From an uncultured Rhizobiaceae group bacterium (GTDB lineage Bacteria > Pseudomonadota > Alphaproteobacteria > Rhizobiales > Rhizobiaceae), in NCBI GenBank assembly GCA_937944075.1, contig CALDZZ010000043.1, forward strand, positions 1-9,311: 9,311 bases of DNA. The letters are read 5' to 3'. Positions 1-6,808 of this stretch are shown one piece after another. The notes under the pieces were generated by a model. That model saw nothing but the letters and a program-made list of their open reading frames with translations, was not told where the DNA came from and did not search any database. Position 1 is the stretch's first letter. Each line of letters opens with the position of its first letter. A program made the position numbers and the translations under genes.

Positions 1-1
1 A

Positions 2-823
2 AAGACTTTCGTTGTTGGCGCTGTGAATGCGGGTGGTGTCTTGAAAGACACCTGGATCCCGGAAGTCGTAAAAGCCATCGAAGCGGGCATGGATGTGGCA
101 AGTGGCCTGCATGTGCGTTTGCAGGAAGTGCCGGAAGTTGCAGCCGCCGCAGAAAAGCACGGCGCACAACTTCATAACCTTCGCCATTCAGATCGTGTTT
201 ATGCTACAGGCAAAGGCACACCACGCAGCGGCAAACGTCTCTTGGCCGTGGGTACGGATTGTTCTGTCGGCAAAAAATATTCAGCGCTCTGCATTGAGCG
301 TGACATGAAGGCAGCAGGTCATTCAGCAGAATTTTGCGCAACTGGCCAAACAGGCTTACTCATCGCTGATCGTGGCGTAGCACTTGATGCAGTGGTGGCA
401 GACTTTATCTCAGGCGCAGCAGAATTCATCACACCAGAAACGGACGAGAACAACTGGCAGATTGTCGAAGGGCAGGGGTCGCTGTTCCACCCGTCATTCT
501 CAGGCGTAACGCTGGGCCTTTTGCACGGTTCACAACCGGATGCATTTGTGGTTTGCCACGAGCCAACAAGAACAACCATGCGCGGAGTCTCAACACCGCT
601 ACCAACAATCCAGCAAGTGATTGAAGCAACAACGCTGATGGGAAAACTCACCAATCCGGACATCCGTTGTGTCGGAATATGTGTAAACACTATGGCGCTA
701 TCAGAAGACGAAGCAAAAGCCTACCTGGCAAAAACAGGCGAAGAGCATGGCTTGCCATGTGTCGACCCACTAAGATTTGGTGCGGAGGAAATCGTTGCCG
801 AAGTTGAAAAGCAGTTTGGGTAA
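2..823 (+). CDS. dgcN: DgcN-type D-glutamate N-acetyltransferase (DUF1611 family), 5' end missing
   Basis: The frame is open from base 2 and runs 273 codons to a TAA, so the gene starts upstream of the window; the GTG at 23 is only an internal codon. Numbering from that GTG, a P-loop-like motif GTDCSVGKK lies at about residues 77-85, followed by ATGQTG (106-111), VEGQGSL (148-154) and DAFVVCHEP (173-181). These are the conserved blocks of the DUF1611 family. One branch, DgcN, acetylates D-glutamate with acetyl-CoA as the first step of a D-glutamate catabolic route, after which DgcA epimerises the product to N-acetyl-L-glutamate. Family members are roughly 330-340 residues, so about 60 N-terminal residues are missing. 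The gene converges on the ankyrin gene with 41 nt between the stops, and no dgcA follows it, so a partner would have to lie upstream. Family assignment is firm; the exact substrate is inferred. Confidence 0.85.
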   Translation, partial: KTFVVGAVNAGGVLKDTWIPEVVKAIEAGMDVASGLHVRLQEVPEVAAAAEKHGAQLHNLRHSDRVYATGKGTPRSGKRLLAVGTDCSVGKKYSALCIERDMKAAGHSAEFCATGQTGLLIADRGVALDAVVADFISGAAEFITPETDENNWQIVEGQGSLFHPSFSGVTLGLLHGSQPDAFVVCHEPTRTTMRGVSTPLPTIQQVIEATTLMGKLTNPDIRCVGICVNTMALSEDEAKAYLAKTGEEHGLPCVDPLRFGAEEIVAEVEKQFG

Positions 824-864
824 GTAGGGAAACTGAATGGTTTGATTATTAATGTATAATTTGT

Positions 865-1710
865 TTATGGCCAGAGTTTCTCTATCCATTCTTTTTCAAT
901 AATCATATCTTTTTCAACTTTCTTAATCCACTCTTCCGTAAAACTTTGCCTGAACTCCAGTTCAAGCTTCTCGTTGTTTTTAGCAAGTAGTTTTGATAAA
1001 TCCATAATTGATTTTTTTTGATCTTCCCATTGGGAGTCGAAAAAGCTTTTTTGCCCAAGACGAATTAAATCTTTTTGAAGATTTTGAGAATGCTTGACGG
1101 CTTTCAAGGTATCTGATTTTGCATTAACACAGGTTTTCAACCAGTGTTCTTTTGCTCTGGTTTCATCCGTTGAAGAAACATGTTTGGCAAGAACCTGCAA
1201 AGTCATTGGGTAGGTGTTTTGTCCTTTGTAGTAAGGCATTGTAACCAGAATGGGAATCAAGGCGAATGGATTTTTCATTGCTTCGGGGTTACATGCGAAA
1301 AGGCTAAGTCTGGAAGCTAAAAGTGCATGGTCATATGCTGTCAGGCCTTGTGCATCTTTTGCATCAATTTTATCTCGAATCTTTTCATGACTCAAAAGCG
1401 CGCTTAGCATAAAAACATAACCACTACTGCTAGCTTGATGTAGAGGGGTTCTTTGCTTCTCATCCGTAAGTGTAAGACTGCTCGGATTTTTTGCGATTAT
1501 GGTGTTTAGTTTAGAAAGAGTCTCAACTTCAAGAGCGTTCCATTTTTCAGAGCTTCCACCATCTTTTTCTGCCATCACATAAATACTATTGCTAAACCAG
1601 CCAATTAATTCTGAAATTGTTTCGAGCTCTTTCTCTTCAGCAAACAGAGAATTAACCAGAGTAGAAGATGAAATGACAATTGAAATGAATATAGCTTTGA
1701 ATGTTTTCAT
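865..1710 (-). CDS. Exported ankyrin-repeat protein, function unknown
   Basis: Product of 281 residues. The N-terminus looks like a Sec signal peptide: a lysine at residue 2, a hydrophobic stretch at about 6-23, and a likely cleavage after Ala24 before an acidic run (EEKELE). Residues about 83-115 fit one ankyrin repeat (RTPLHQASSSGY then a hydrophobic helix). About 117-140 fit a second, degenerate one (DAQGLTAYDHALLAS). The C-terminal half is charged, predicted helical and not recognised. There are two cysteines in the mature part, C140 and C194, which could form a disulfide if the protein is periplasmic. Base composition is lower in G+C than in the neighbours (21 of 60 at 901-960 against 31 of 60 at 2161-2220), which may reflect acquisition from elsewhere. 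No strong Shine-Dalgarno precedes the ATG; the signal peptide supports this start. It stands alone, not in an operon. A host-interaction or periplasmic scaffold role is possible but unproven. Confidence 0.75.
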   Translation of the reverse strand: MKTFKAIFISIVISSSTLVNSLFAEEKELETISELIGWFSNSIYVMAEKDGGSSEKWNALEVETLSKLNTIIAKNPSSLTLTDEKQRTPLHQASSSGYVFMLSALLSHEKIRDKIDAKDAQGLTAYDHALLASRLSLFACNPEAMKNPFALIPILVTMPYYKGQNTYPMTLQVLAKHVSSTDETRAKEHWLKTCVNAKSDTLKAVKHSQNLQKDLIRLGQKSFFDSQWEDQKKSIMDLSKLLAKNNEKLELEFRQSFTEEWIKKVEKDMIIEKEWIEKLWP

Positions 1711-1732
1711 TTCATTAATTTAACATTCACGT

Positions 1733-1760
1733 ATTTTAGTTCAAGTCAGAATTATTTCAA
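1733..1760 (-). promoter_or_regulatory. Candidate sigma70-type promoter of the ankyrin gene
   Basis: On the minus strand TTGAAA (1760-1755) and TAAAAT (1738-1733) are separated by 16 nt, with the -10 element 22 nt upstream of the ankyrin ATG. Each hexamer is close to consensus, but the region is AT-rich, so such pairs can arise by chance. The rest of the 1711-1947 gap holds nothing else I can name. Confidence 0.3.
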
Positions 1761-1767
1761 ATAATTC
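1749..1767. repeat. 8-bp inverted repeat upstream of the ankyrin gene
   Basis: GAATTATT (1749-1756) and AATAATTC (1760-1767) are perfect inverted copies around the 3-nt centre TCA. The repeat covers the candidate -35 hexamer of the ankyrin gene, a typical place for a repressor or activator site. No T-run follows on either strand, so it does not look like a terminator. AT-rich arms of this size can occur by chance. Confidence 0.35.
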
Positions 1768-1947
1768 ATTTAATTACTTGTCTTGAGTAATAAAAAATTG
1801 GGTGCTCGTCATTTTATCTAAATCATTAGCTCTCAATCTACTTGAGGCTATTGGTCATTTCTATCCACCATATTATCCTTCTCAGTTCAGTTTTGCCCTG
1901 AAGAACTTAAAAGTATTTATCTTTTTGACGTGTATTAAATTGCAGAC

Positions 1948-2922
1948 TTAAGGTATCAAAACCGTCTGCCCAGTCGTTTTACGACCTTCCAAATCCCTAT
2001 GCGCTGAAGCGACTTTTGCAAGCGGATAAGTCTGATTGACCTGTATCTCAATTTTGCCATCAGCGATCATCTTGAATAGTTGCTTGGCGCGTTTTTGGAG
2101 TTCGTCGCCTGCAATGTAATGAAACAGCGTTGGGCGGGTCATGAAGAGTGAGCCATGCGCTGAGAGATGCGCCATTTGAAAATCGGTGGCTGGACCAGAA
2201 GACTGACCGAAGGCGACAAACATGCCAAAGTTTTGCAAAACTTCCAGTGAACCGGGATATGTATCCTTGCCAACGGAATCGTAAACTGCTGCCACGCCTT
2301 CTTTCTTGGTGAGGCGCATGGTCTTGGCGACGAAATCATCTTTCTTGTAATCAATCACGCTTGCATAGCCTGCCTTTTTGGCAAGTTTGCATTTGGCGCT
2401 GCCGCCAGCCGTGCCAATCGCATTCACGCCTTTGTCCTTGAGCCATTGCCCCACGATCAAGCCAACGCCACCTGCTGCTGCATGAACCAAAACCGTGTCG
2501 TCTTTCTTCGGCTTGTAGCAATCATGGATCAGATAATGCGCGGTGAGTCCTTTCAGGATTGCCGCTGCTGCCACTTCATCGGAAACACCATTTGGGATTT
2601 TAACGAGACGGTCCGCAGCAATGATGCGATGCGTACAATATCCGCCACCGGGAACTGTCCATGCAACACGGTCTCCTACTTTGACGCTCTTGACGCCAGC
2701 GCCAACGGCTTCCACAACGCCAGCGCCCTCGCAACCCAGAATACACGGGTAGCCACCTGGTGCAGGGTAGAGACCAGAGCGCTGGTAAATATCGATGAAG
2801 TTGATGCCAATAGCCGTATGCTTGATCAGTGCTTCACCTTTTTTGGGTTTTGCAAGTTCAATTTCCTGTTTCTTGAAAACGCCAGCAGCACCTGCCTTGT
2901 CAGCTATCATTGCATAAGCCAT
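1948..2922 (-). CDS. qor: NADPH:quinone oxidoreductase, zinc-independent MDR family
   Basis: Product of 324 residues, the normal length for the QOR branch of medium-chain dehydrogenases/reductases. The N-terminal GroES-like domain carries NFIDIYQRSGLYP at 41-53, matching the NxxDxxxRxGxY signature of quinone oxidoreductases, and ILGCEGAGVV at 61-70. The catalytic-zinc ligands of alcohol dehydrogenases are absent. The Rossmann domain begins with AAAGGVG at 148-154, the dinucleotide-binding loop. The expected reaction is NAD(P)H-dependent reduction of quinones or related enones in the cytoplasm. A good Shine-Dalgarno, GGGAGGG (2937-2931), lies 8 nt before the ATG and fixes the start. The gene follows the AhpD-like gene by 29 nt on the same strand and is probably co-transcribed with it. 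The fold is certain; the natural substrate is not. Confidence 0.9.
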   Translation of the reverse strand: MAYAMIADKAGAAGVFKKQEIELAKPKKGEALIKHTAIGINFIDIYQRSGLYPAPGGYPCILGCEGAGVVEAVGAGVKSVKVGDRVAWTVPGGGYCTHRIIAADRLVKIPNGVSDEVAAAAILKGLTAHYLIHDCYKPKKDDTVLVHAAAGGVGLIVGQWLKDKGVNAIGTAGGSAKCKLAKKAGYASVIDYKKDDFVAKTMRLTKKEGVAAVYDSVGKDTYPGSLEVLQNFGMFVAFGQSSGPATDFQMAHLSAHGSLFMTRPTLFHYIAGDELQKRAKQLFKMIADGKIEIQVNQTYPLAKVASAHRDLEGRKTTGQTVLIP

Positions 2923-2951
2923 CTAATTTTCCCTCCCGGAATCAAATTTCT

Positions 2952-3347
2952 CTAAACTTTAAATGCATCATCTACAGGAACTTGCAGTGCCGTGACAAGG
3001 TGGTTGGTTTTTCCTGCCATCCCGATGATGGAAACAAGTTCGCTATGCTGTGCCTCACTCATGCCTTTGGCCTTCGCTGCTGCCGTATGGGAGTGAATGC
3101 AATAAGAGCACCCGTTGGCAACCGAAACGGCAATGTAAATCATTTCCTTTGTAATCGGATCAATGGTGCCTGGCCCCATAACAAGCTTCAATTCGCCCCA
3201 AATGGCCTTGAGTTGCCGGGGGTCATGCGCCAGTGCTCTCCAGAAATTATTGATAAAATCAGATCCACGCGTTTTGCGGATATCTTCAAAAACCGCCAGC
3301 ACTTCAGGAGATGCTTCCTCGTCTGTTATCAGGCTCCTTGTAGACAT
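2952..3347 (-). CDS. AhpD-like carboxymuconolactone decarboxylase-family protein
   Basis: Product of 131 residues from the ATG at 3347. The motif CSYCIHSH (80-87) follows E68, so the spacing E-x11-C-x2-C-x3-H matches the catalytic set of the alkylhydroperoxidase AhpD (Glu118, Cys130, Cys133, His137 in the M. tuberculosis protein). This argues for a thiol-based peroxidase or disulfide reductase-type activity, not ring-decarboxylation. The frame stays open to an ATG at 3425, which would add 26 hydrophobic residues, but the ribosome site GGAAAGG directly precedes the 3347 ATG and the family normally starts here. The quinone oxidoreductase gene lies 29 nt downstream, suggesting a two-gene redox unit. 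The divergent neighbour is the class IV aminotransferase, 115 nt away. The partner reductant is unknown. Confidence 0.85.
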   Translation of the reverse strand: MSTRSLITDEEASPEVLAVFEDIRKTRGSDFINNFWRALAHDPRQLKAIWGELKLVMGPGTIDPITKEMIYIAVSVANGCSYCIHSHTAAAKAKGMSEAQHSELVSIIGMAGKTNHLVTALQVPVDDAFKV

Positions 3348-3353
3348 GATAAA

Positions 3354-3360
3354 CCTTTCC
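3354..3360 (-). promoter_or_regulatory. Ribosome binding site fixing the AhpD-like start
   Basis: GGAAAGG on the minus strand ends 6 nt before the ATG at 3347. This ideal spacing selects 3347 over the upstream in-frame ATG at 3425, which would place this site inside the coding region. Confidence 0.7.
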
Positions 3361-3372
3361 TTATATTCGTTG

Positions 3373-3385
3373 TATTGGATCAATA
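3373..3385. repeat. Short inverted repeat in the AhpD-like/aminotransferase divergent region
   Basis: TATTG (3373-3377) and CAATA (3381-3385) are inverted around GAT, between two divergent genes. It could be an operator for the minus-strand redox pair, 26 nt upstream of its ATG. Five-base arms are weak evidence. Confidence 0.2.
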
Positions 3386-3447
3386 AAACCACGGCCAGCC
3401 AAGACAAACCAGTCAGAACAAGCATGGCTGTGCCACATTGTTAATAC

Positions 3448-3454
3448 AAGAGGA
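3448..3454 (+). promoter_or_regulatory. Ribosome binding site of the class IV aminotransferase
   Basis: AAGAGGA lies 8 nt before the ATG at 3463. It supports that start over the second ATG two codons further in. Confidence 0.65.
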
Positions 3455-3462
3455 AATAGCAA

Positions 3463-4326
3463 ATGAGCATGTTGCCAAACAGACAAATCTGGACCTGGTT
3501 TGAAGGAGAGTGGCACGAAGGCAACCTGCCCATTATGGGTGCTGCAGATCATGGCACCTGGCTGGGGACAATGGTTTTTGATGGCGCACGATACTTCAAT
3601 GGCAAGATGCCTGATCTTGATCTTCATTGTGAACGGGTAAACGCTTCCACCCGTGCGATGGGGATGAATGTTTGTATGGAAACTTCAAAAATTGTTAAAC
3701 TCGCACAGGAAGGCGTGACGAAGTTTTCAGGTGATGTCCCGCTCTACATTCGTCCGATGTGCTGGTCGACCCTGGGCAGTGAAGTCGCAGTTGATGCAGA
3801 TCCTAACTCGACAGCCTTTGCCCTGTGCATAGAAGAAGCTTCCATGGCGCCCTTTATCGGTACAACCCTGACTACGACCTCTTTCACTAGGCCAACACTT
3901 TCTTCAGCAGTTGTGAATGCCAAGGCAGCCTGTCTCTATCCAAACAATGCCCGGATGCTTCAGGAGGCAAAAGCAAAAGGATATGGAAACGCTATTGTTT
4001 GTGACGCACTTGGTAATGTTGCAGAAACAGCAACCGCAAATATTTTCATGGTCAAGGCCGGTGAAGTGTTTACACCAATACCCAACGGTACTTTCCTGGC
4101 TGGTATAACAAGAGCGCGCATTATCACCTTGTTGAGAGAGGCTGGTATTGTGGTTCATGAAGCAGTTCTGAAAATCGAGGATTTCCATACGGCGGAAGAA
4201 ATCTTTCTCACTGGAAATTATTCGAAGGTAACTCCGGGTATCAAGTTTGAGAACCGAGAACTTGGCATTGGGCCAATCACCACAAAGGCTCGTGATTTAT
4301 ACTTTGAGTGGGCAGATAATTCTTGA
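3463..4326 (+). CDS. Class IV PLP aminotransferase, branched-chain amino acid type (IlvE-like)
   Basis: Product of 287 residues. Fold-type IV landmarks are present: the probable Schiff-base lysine K154 in NAKAACLYPNNARML, the cofactor glutamate E188 in GNVAETATANIF, FLAGITRARII (211-221) as the phosphate-binding loop, and YIRPM (95-99), matching the Y-x-R of the branched-chain enzymes. The expected reaction is transfer of an amino group between a branched-chain amino acid and 2-oxoglutarate in the cytoplasm. The C-terminal loop that reads GTAAEVTP-like in E. coli-type IlvE is GNYSKVTP here (251-258), a variant also recalled from other alphaproteobacterial members, so substrate range may differ. 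The gene converges on a second aminotransferase with 40 nt between stops, and no terminator hairpin is evident there. Alternatives are a D-amino-acid aminotransferase or another class IV activity; I left the symbol empty for that reason. Confidence 0.8.
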   Translation: MSMLPNRQIWTWFEGEWHEGNLPIMGAADHGTWLGTMVFDGARYFNGKMPDLDLHCERVNASTRAMGMNVCMETSKIVKLAQEGVTKFSGDVPLYIRPMCWSTLGSEVAVDADPNSTAFALCIEEASMAPFIGTTLTTTSFTRPTLSSAVVNAKAACLYPNNARMLQEAKAKGYGNAIVCDALGNVAETATANIFMVKAGEVFTPIPNGTFLAGITRARIITLLREAGIVVHEAVLKIEDFHTAEEIFLTGNYSKVTPGIKFENRELGIGPITTKARDLYFEWADNS

Positions 4327-4366
4327 GTTTGGAATAAAGTCCGGATTGGCGAAAAGCGATAGGGGT

Positions 4367-5491
4367 TTAAGGATCCAGCGCTTCCAAAAGTTCGGATATC
4401 TTTGCCAAACCAATTTTGAGCACTTCAGTATTATTGGCAAAGCCGATGCGTACATAACCTTCCATGTCGAAGGCGTCTCCCGGCATCAGCAGTACGCCTT
4501 TATCCTGGATAAGTTTAAGACAAAACTCTCGGGCACTCATGGGCAGCTCTATCTTTAGCATGGCGGTCGTGCCTGCGCGTGGTTTAACCCAGTCAACCCG
4601 TTTTTCGGAGTGAACCCAATCATCCAGAATTTTGAGATTGCGCCTTGTTATGGTGTGACTACGCTCAAGAACAGCCTCCTTGTTTTCAAGAGCCATGGCG
4701 GAGAGATGATCGTTGATCATACCAACAGAAATAGTGTCGTAATCACGCTGGATCATGATTGCTTCATGAAGCTCCTTAGGTGCTGCAATCCAGCCAAGAC
4801 GCAACCCGGCAAGTGAGAAGGCCTTTGACATGCTTGCCGTGCTGATACCTTTCTCATAAATATCTGCGATCGAAGAAGACATTCCATTTCCATCTTGAGC
4901 TGTTCCACGATAAACCTCATCACAAAGAATCCAGGCATTGGATGCACGCGCAATACTCGCTATTTCTTCAAGCATTGGTCGGTCAATTAAAGCACCTGTA
5001 GGATTATTAGGGTTGGTAAGCGCAATCATCCTGGTTTTTTCGGTGACCATGCTTCGCAGCTTATTCAGATCGGGCAGAAAGCCGTCCTCAGCTTTTAATT
5101 GAAGGAGTTCGACGTCCGCACCAATGCTTTGCGGAATTGAGTAATGCTGCTGATATGTGGGCACTATCGAAACGACATGGTCATCCCTTGATACAAGGGT
5201 TCGATGAACAAGCATGTTGGCCCCGATGGTGCCATGAGTGATTGTAATATTTTCTGCTTCCTGACCTTCGTAGAGTTCACAAACGGCCTGTCTTAACCGC
5301 ATGGAGCCTTCGATATCCCCATAAGTCATTTTCATGGGCAAGAGTTCAGCCAAGGATGTGTCATTGCGACCGGACAGTTTAAGCAACTCATCAACAGTAA
5401 TGCTTTCGACACAGGTCTCTGCAAGGTTATGATCGCACTGTGTCTCCCACTCGTTCATCCATATTTCGACCTTGAATGGTTCAATGTGCAT
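4367..5491 (-). CDS. Class I/II PLP-dependent aminotransferase
   Basis: Product of 374 residues from the ATG at 5491. Fold-type I landmarks: NPNNPTG (160-166), the cofactor-binding Asp191 and Tyr194 in CDEVYRG, the Schiff-base Lys223 in SMSKAFSLAGLRLGW, and the carboxylate-binding Arg348 in YVRIGFA. The N-terminus (FKVEIWMNEWE, then LAETCVESITVDELL) resembles a subgroup often labelled 'aminotransferase class I/II' and distantly related to capreomycidine-synthase-like enzymes; this comparison is from memory. Its substrate cannot be read from the sequence. The frame extends upstream to an ATG at 5578, but AAGGGAA 7 nt before 5491 and the conserved N-terminus favour the shorter form. It is transcribed divergently from the MFS gene, 129 nt apart, and converges on the class IV aminotransferase. 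Shared amino-acid metabolism among the three is an inference. Confidence 0.85.
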   Translation of the reverse strand: MHIEPFKVEIWMNEWETQCDHNLAETCVESITVDELLKLSGRNDTSLAELLPMKMTYGDIEGSMRLRQAVCELYEGQEAENITITHGTIGANMLVHRTLVSRDDHVVSIVPTYQQHYSIPQSIGADVELLQLKAEDGFLPDLNKLRSMVTEKTRMIALTNPNNPTGALIDRPMLEEIASIARASNAWILCDEVYRGTAQDGNGMSSSIADIYEKGISTASMSKAFSLAGLRLGWIAAPKELHEAIMIQRDYDTISVGMINDHLSAMALENKEAVLERSHTITRRNLKILDDWVHSEKRVDWVKPRAGTTAMLKIELPMSAREFCLKLIQDKGVLLMPGDAFDMEGYVRIGFANNTEVLKIGLAKISELLEALDP

Positions 5492-5498
5492 AAATCTG

Positions 5499-5505
5499 TT
5501 CCCTT
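5499..5505 (-). promoter_or_regulatory. Ribosome binding site fixing the class I/II aminotransferase start
   Basis: AAGGGAA on the minus strand ends 7 nt before the ATG at 5491. This chooses 5491 over the in-frame ATG at 5578, which would add 29 residues of no recognisable family character. Confidence 0.6.
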
Positions 5506-5570
5506 GATTGTTATGGCAAAAGGTTGTGGGCACTTGTAAACCATAATCAGTTTTCAGGCTTTGTCGATGA

Positions 5571-5579
5571 TTGATCAAA
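5571..5579. promoter_or_regulatory. Palindromic TTGATCAAA, candidate operator in a divergent promoter region
   Basis: The palindromic core TTGATCAA sits 41 nt before the MFS start and 79 nt before the divergent aminotransferase start. The same nine bases occur once more in the window, upstream of the LysE-family gene (8359-8367). The location fits a regulator site, but the motif is short. Confidence 0.25.
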
Positions 5580-5620
5580 GACTAATTGCCAATGCCGTTT
5601 AAATCAAACATGATGATGAT

Positions 5621-6808
5621 ATGAACATAAAAACCCGTTCCATTCTTATACTTGTCATTGCGCAAGTTTCGGCACTCTCGCTCTGGTTTATCTCTTCAGC
5701 AGTCTTGCCGGATATGTTGCGGGATTTTCCGATTAGCGCCGGACGGCAGGCTGCCTTGAACAGTGCTGTGCCGGCAGGTTTCGTAGTCGGGGCTCTAGCC
5801 TCTGCCTTGCTTGGGCTATCGGACCGGTTTGATCCGCGTCGTCTGTTTTTTCTGTGTGCCTGCATTGCCTCGCTCTCGGGTTATGCACTTCTGGTTTTTG
5901 AGCCGGGTGGTAACGCTTCAATTTTCATGAGGTTTGTTACAGGCGCCATGCTCGCAGGTGTTTACCCGGTAGGCATGAAAATAGCAGTTGGTTGGGGCAA
6001 GGAGGATAGGGGGTTGCTGGTTGGTCTTCTTGTTGGTGCACTAACCTTTGGGTCTGCTTCACCGCATCTGGTCGCATGGATGGGTGAGGCTGATTGGCAA
6101 ACGACCATCAAGATCGTCTCTTCATTTACATTGCTTTCTGCCTTACTGATTCTGTTTTCAAGCCTTGGTCCGCATCACGCAAAATCGCCTGCATTCGAGA
6201 TGTCTTCAGTTACACAAGCCTGGACAAACAAACGTGTGCGATATGCTTATCTGGGCTACTTCGGGCACATGTGGGAACTCTATGCCATGTGGGCATGGAT
6301 AGGGGTTGCCTGTTACGCTTCTTATTCCTTGTCGATGAGCGAATCAGATGCCATTTCCTTTTCCAAGATAACCGCTTTTCTGGCAATCGGTCTTGGCGGT
6401 ATCGCCTGTTTTTTTGGTGGTTATTGGGCCGATATCATTGGCAAGGCACGCATCACTATTATTGCGATGGCCTTCAGCTTTACAGGCGCTATTTTAACAG
6501 CTTTGACCTTTGGCGGCCCGCCCTGGATTACATTTGTGGCAGTGGTCATCTGGGGCATTGCCATTATCCCGGATAGCCCCCAATTTTCTGCCCTTGTTGC
6601 CGACGGCTCTCCACCTGAAATTGCAGGTTCTTTAATGACCTTTCAGACAGCAATTGGTTTTGCCCTGACGATTTTCACAGTGCAAATCACACCATATGTC
6701 GTGCAATGGACCAGCTGGCCAACTGTCATGATTATCATGGCAATTGGCCCACTGTTTGGCATTTATTTCATGCGAAAACTGGAACAGTTGGACGAGATTG
6801 GTAACTAG
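5621..6808 (+). CDS. MFS transporter (about 12 membrane segments)
   Basis: Product of 395 residues, hydrophobic throughout, with spacing fitting the 12-helix major facilitator fold. The first helix (about 7-29) ends in WFISSAVLPDML. The loop between helices 2 and 3 has GLSDRFDPRR (65-74), a version of the MFS motif A, with a weaker echo in the second half at GYWADIIGKARI (267-278). A polar-aromatic segment HMWELYAMWAW (216-226) opens the C-terminal half and is likely to line the substrate path. The carrier would sit in the inner membrane; substrate is unknown, with amino acids, keto acids or small anions plausible from the flanking aminotransferases. No clear Shine-Dalgarno is seen before the ATG; other nearby ATGs (5610, 5613, 5616) are out of frame. 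Its TAG stop overlaps the stop of the transglycosylase gene on the other strand. Confidence 0.88.
   Translation: MNIKTRSILILVIAQVSALSLWFISSAVLPDMLRDFPISAGRQAALNSAVPAGFVVGALASALLGLSDRFDPRRLFFLCACIASLSGYALLVFEPGGNASIFMRFVTGAMLAGVYPVGMKIAVGWGKEDRGLLVGLLVGALTFGSASPHLVAWMGEADWQTTIKIVSSFTLLSALLILFSSLGPHHAKSPAFEMSSVTQAWTNKRVRYAYLGYFGHMWELYAMWAWIGVACYASYSLSMSESDAISFSKITAFLAIGLGGIACFFGGYWADIIGKARITIIAMAFSFTGAILTALTFGGPPWITFVAVVIWGIAIIPDSPQFSALVADGSPPEIAGSLMTFQTAIGFALTIFTVQITPYVVQWTSWPTVMIIMAIGPLFGIYFMRKLEQLDEIGN

Noticed and set aside
319..690. Open frame on - within the DgcN-type gene
   Set aside because: It is a shadow of the coding strand, with no ribosome site and no recognisable domain.
824..864. 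Possible bidirectional terminator between the DgcN-type and ankyrin genes
   Set aside because: Only 4-5-bp AT-rich pairings can be drawn, and there is no GC stem or T-run.
1773..1791. Inverted repeat ATTACT/AGTAAT with a 7-nt loop as a terminator
   Set aside because: It is followed by A-runs, not T-runs, on +, and has no T-tract on -; the 6-bp AT-rich stem would be unstable.
865..1947. Insertion sequence or phage remnant in the AT-rich region
   Set aside because: No transposase or integrase fragment, no terminal inverted repeats and no target-site duplication could be found.
2446..3386. Two long overlapping open frames on + (2446-2955 and 2910-3386)
   Set aside because: They lie opposite the well-supported quinone oxidoreductase and AhpD-like genes, have no family features, and are cysteine- and histidine-rich in the way out-of-frame translations often are.
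3348..3425. Hydrophobic 26-residue N-terminal extension of the AhpD-like protein
   Set aside because: The ribosome site GGAAAGG sits directly before the inner ATG, and the family starts there; the extension would be translated intergenic DNA.
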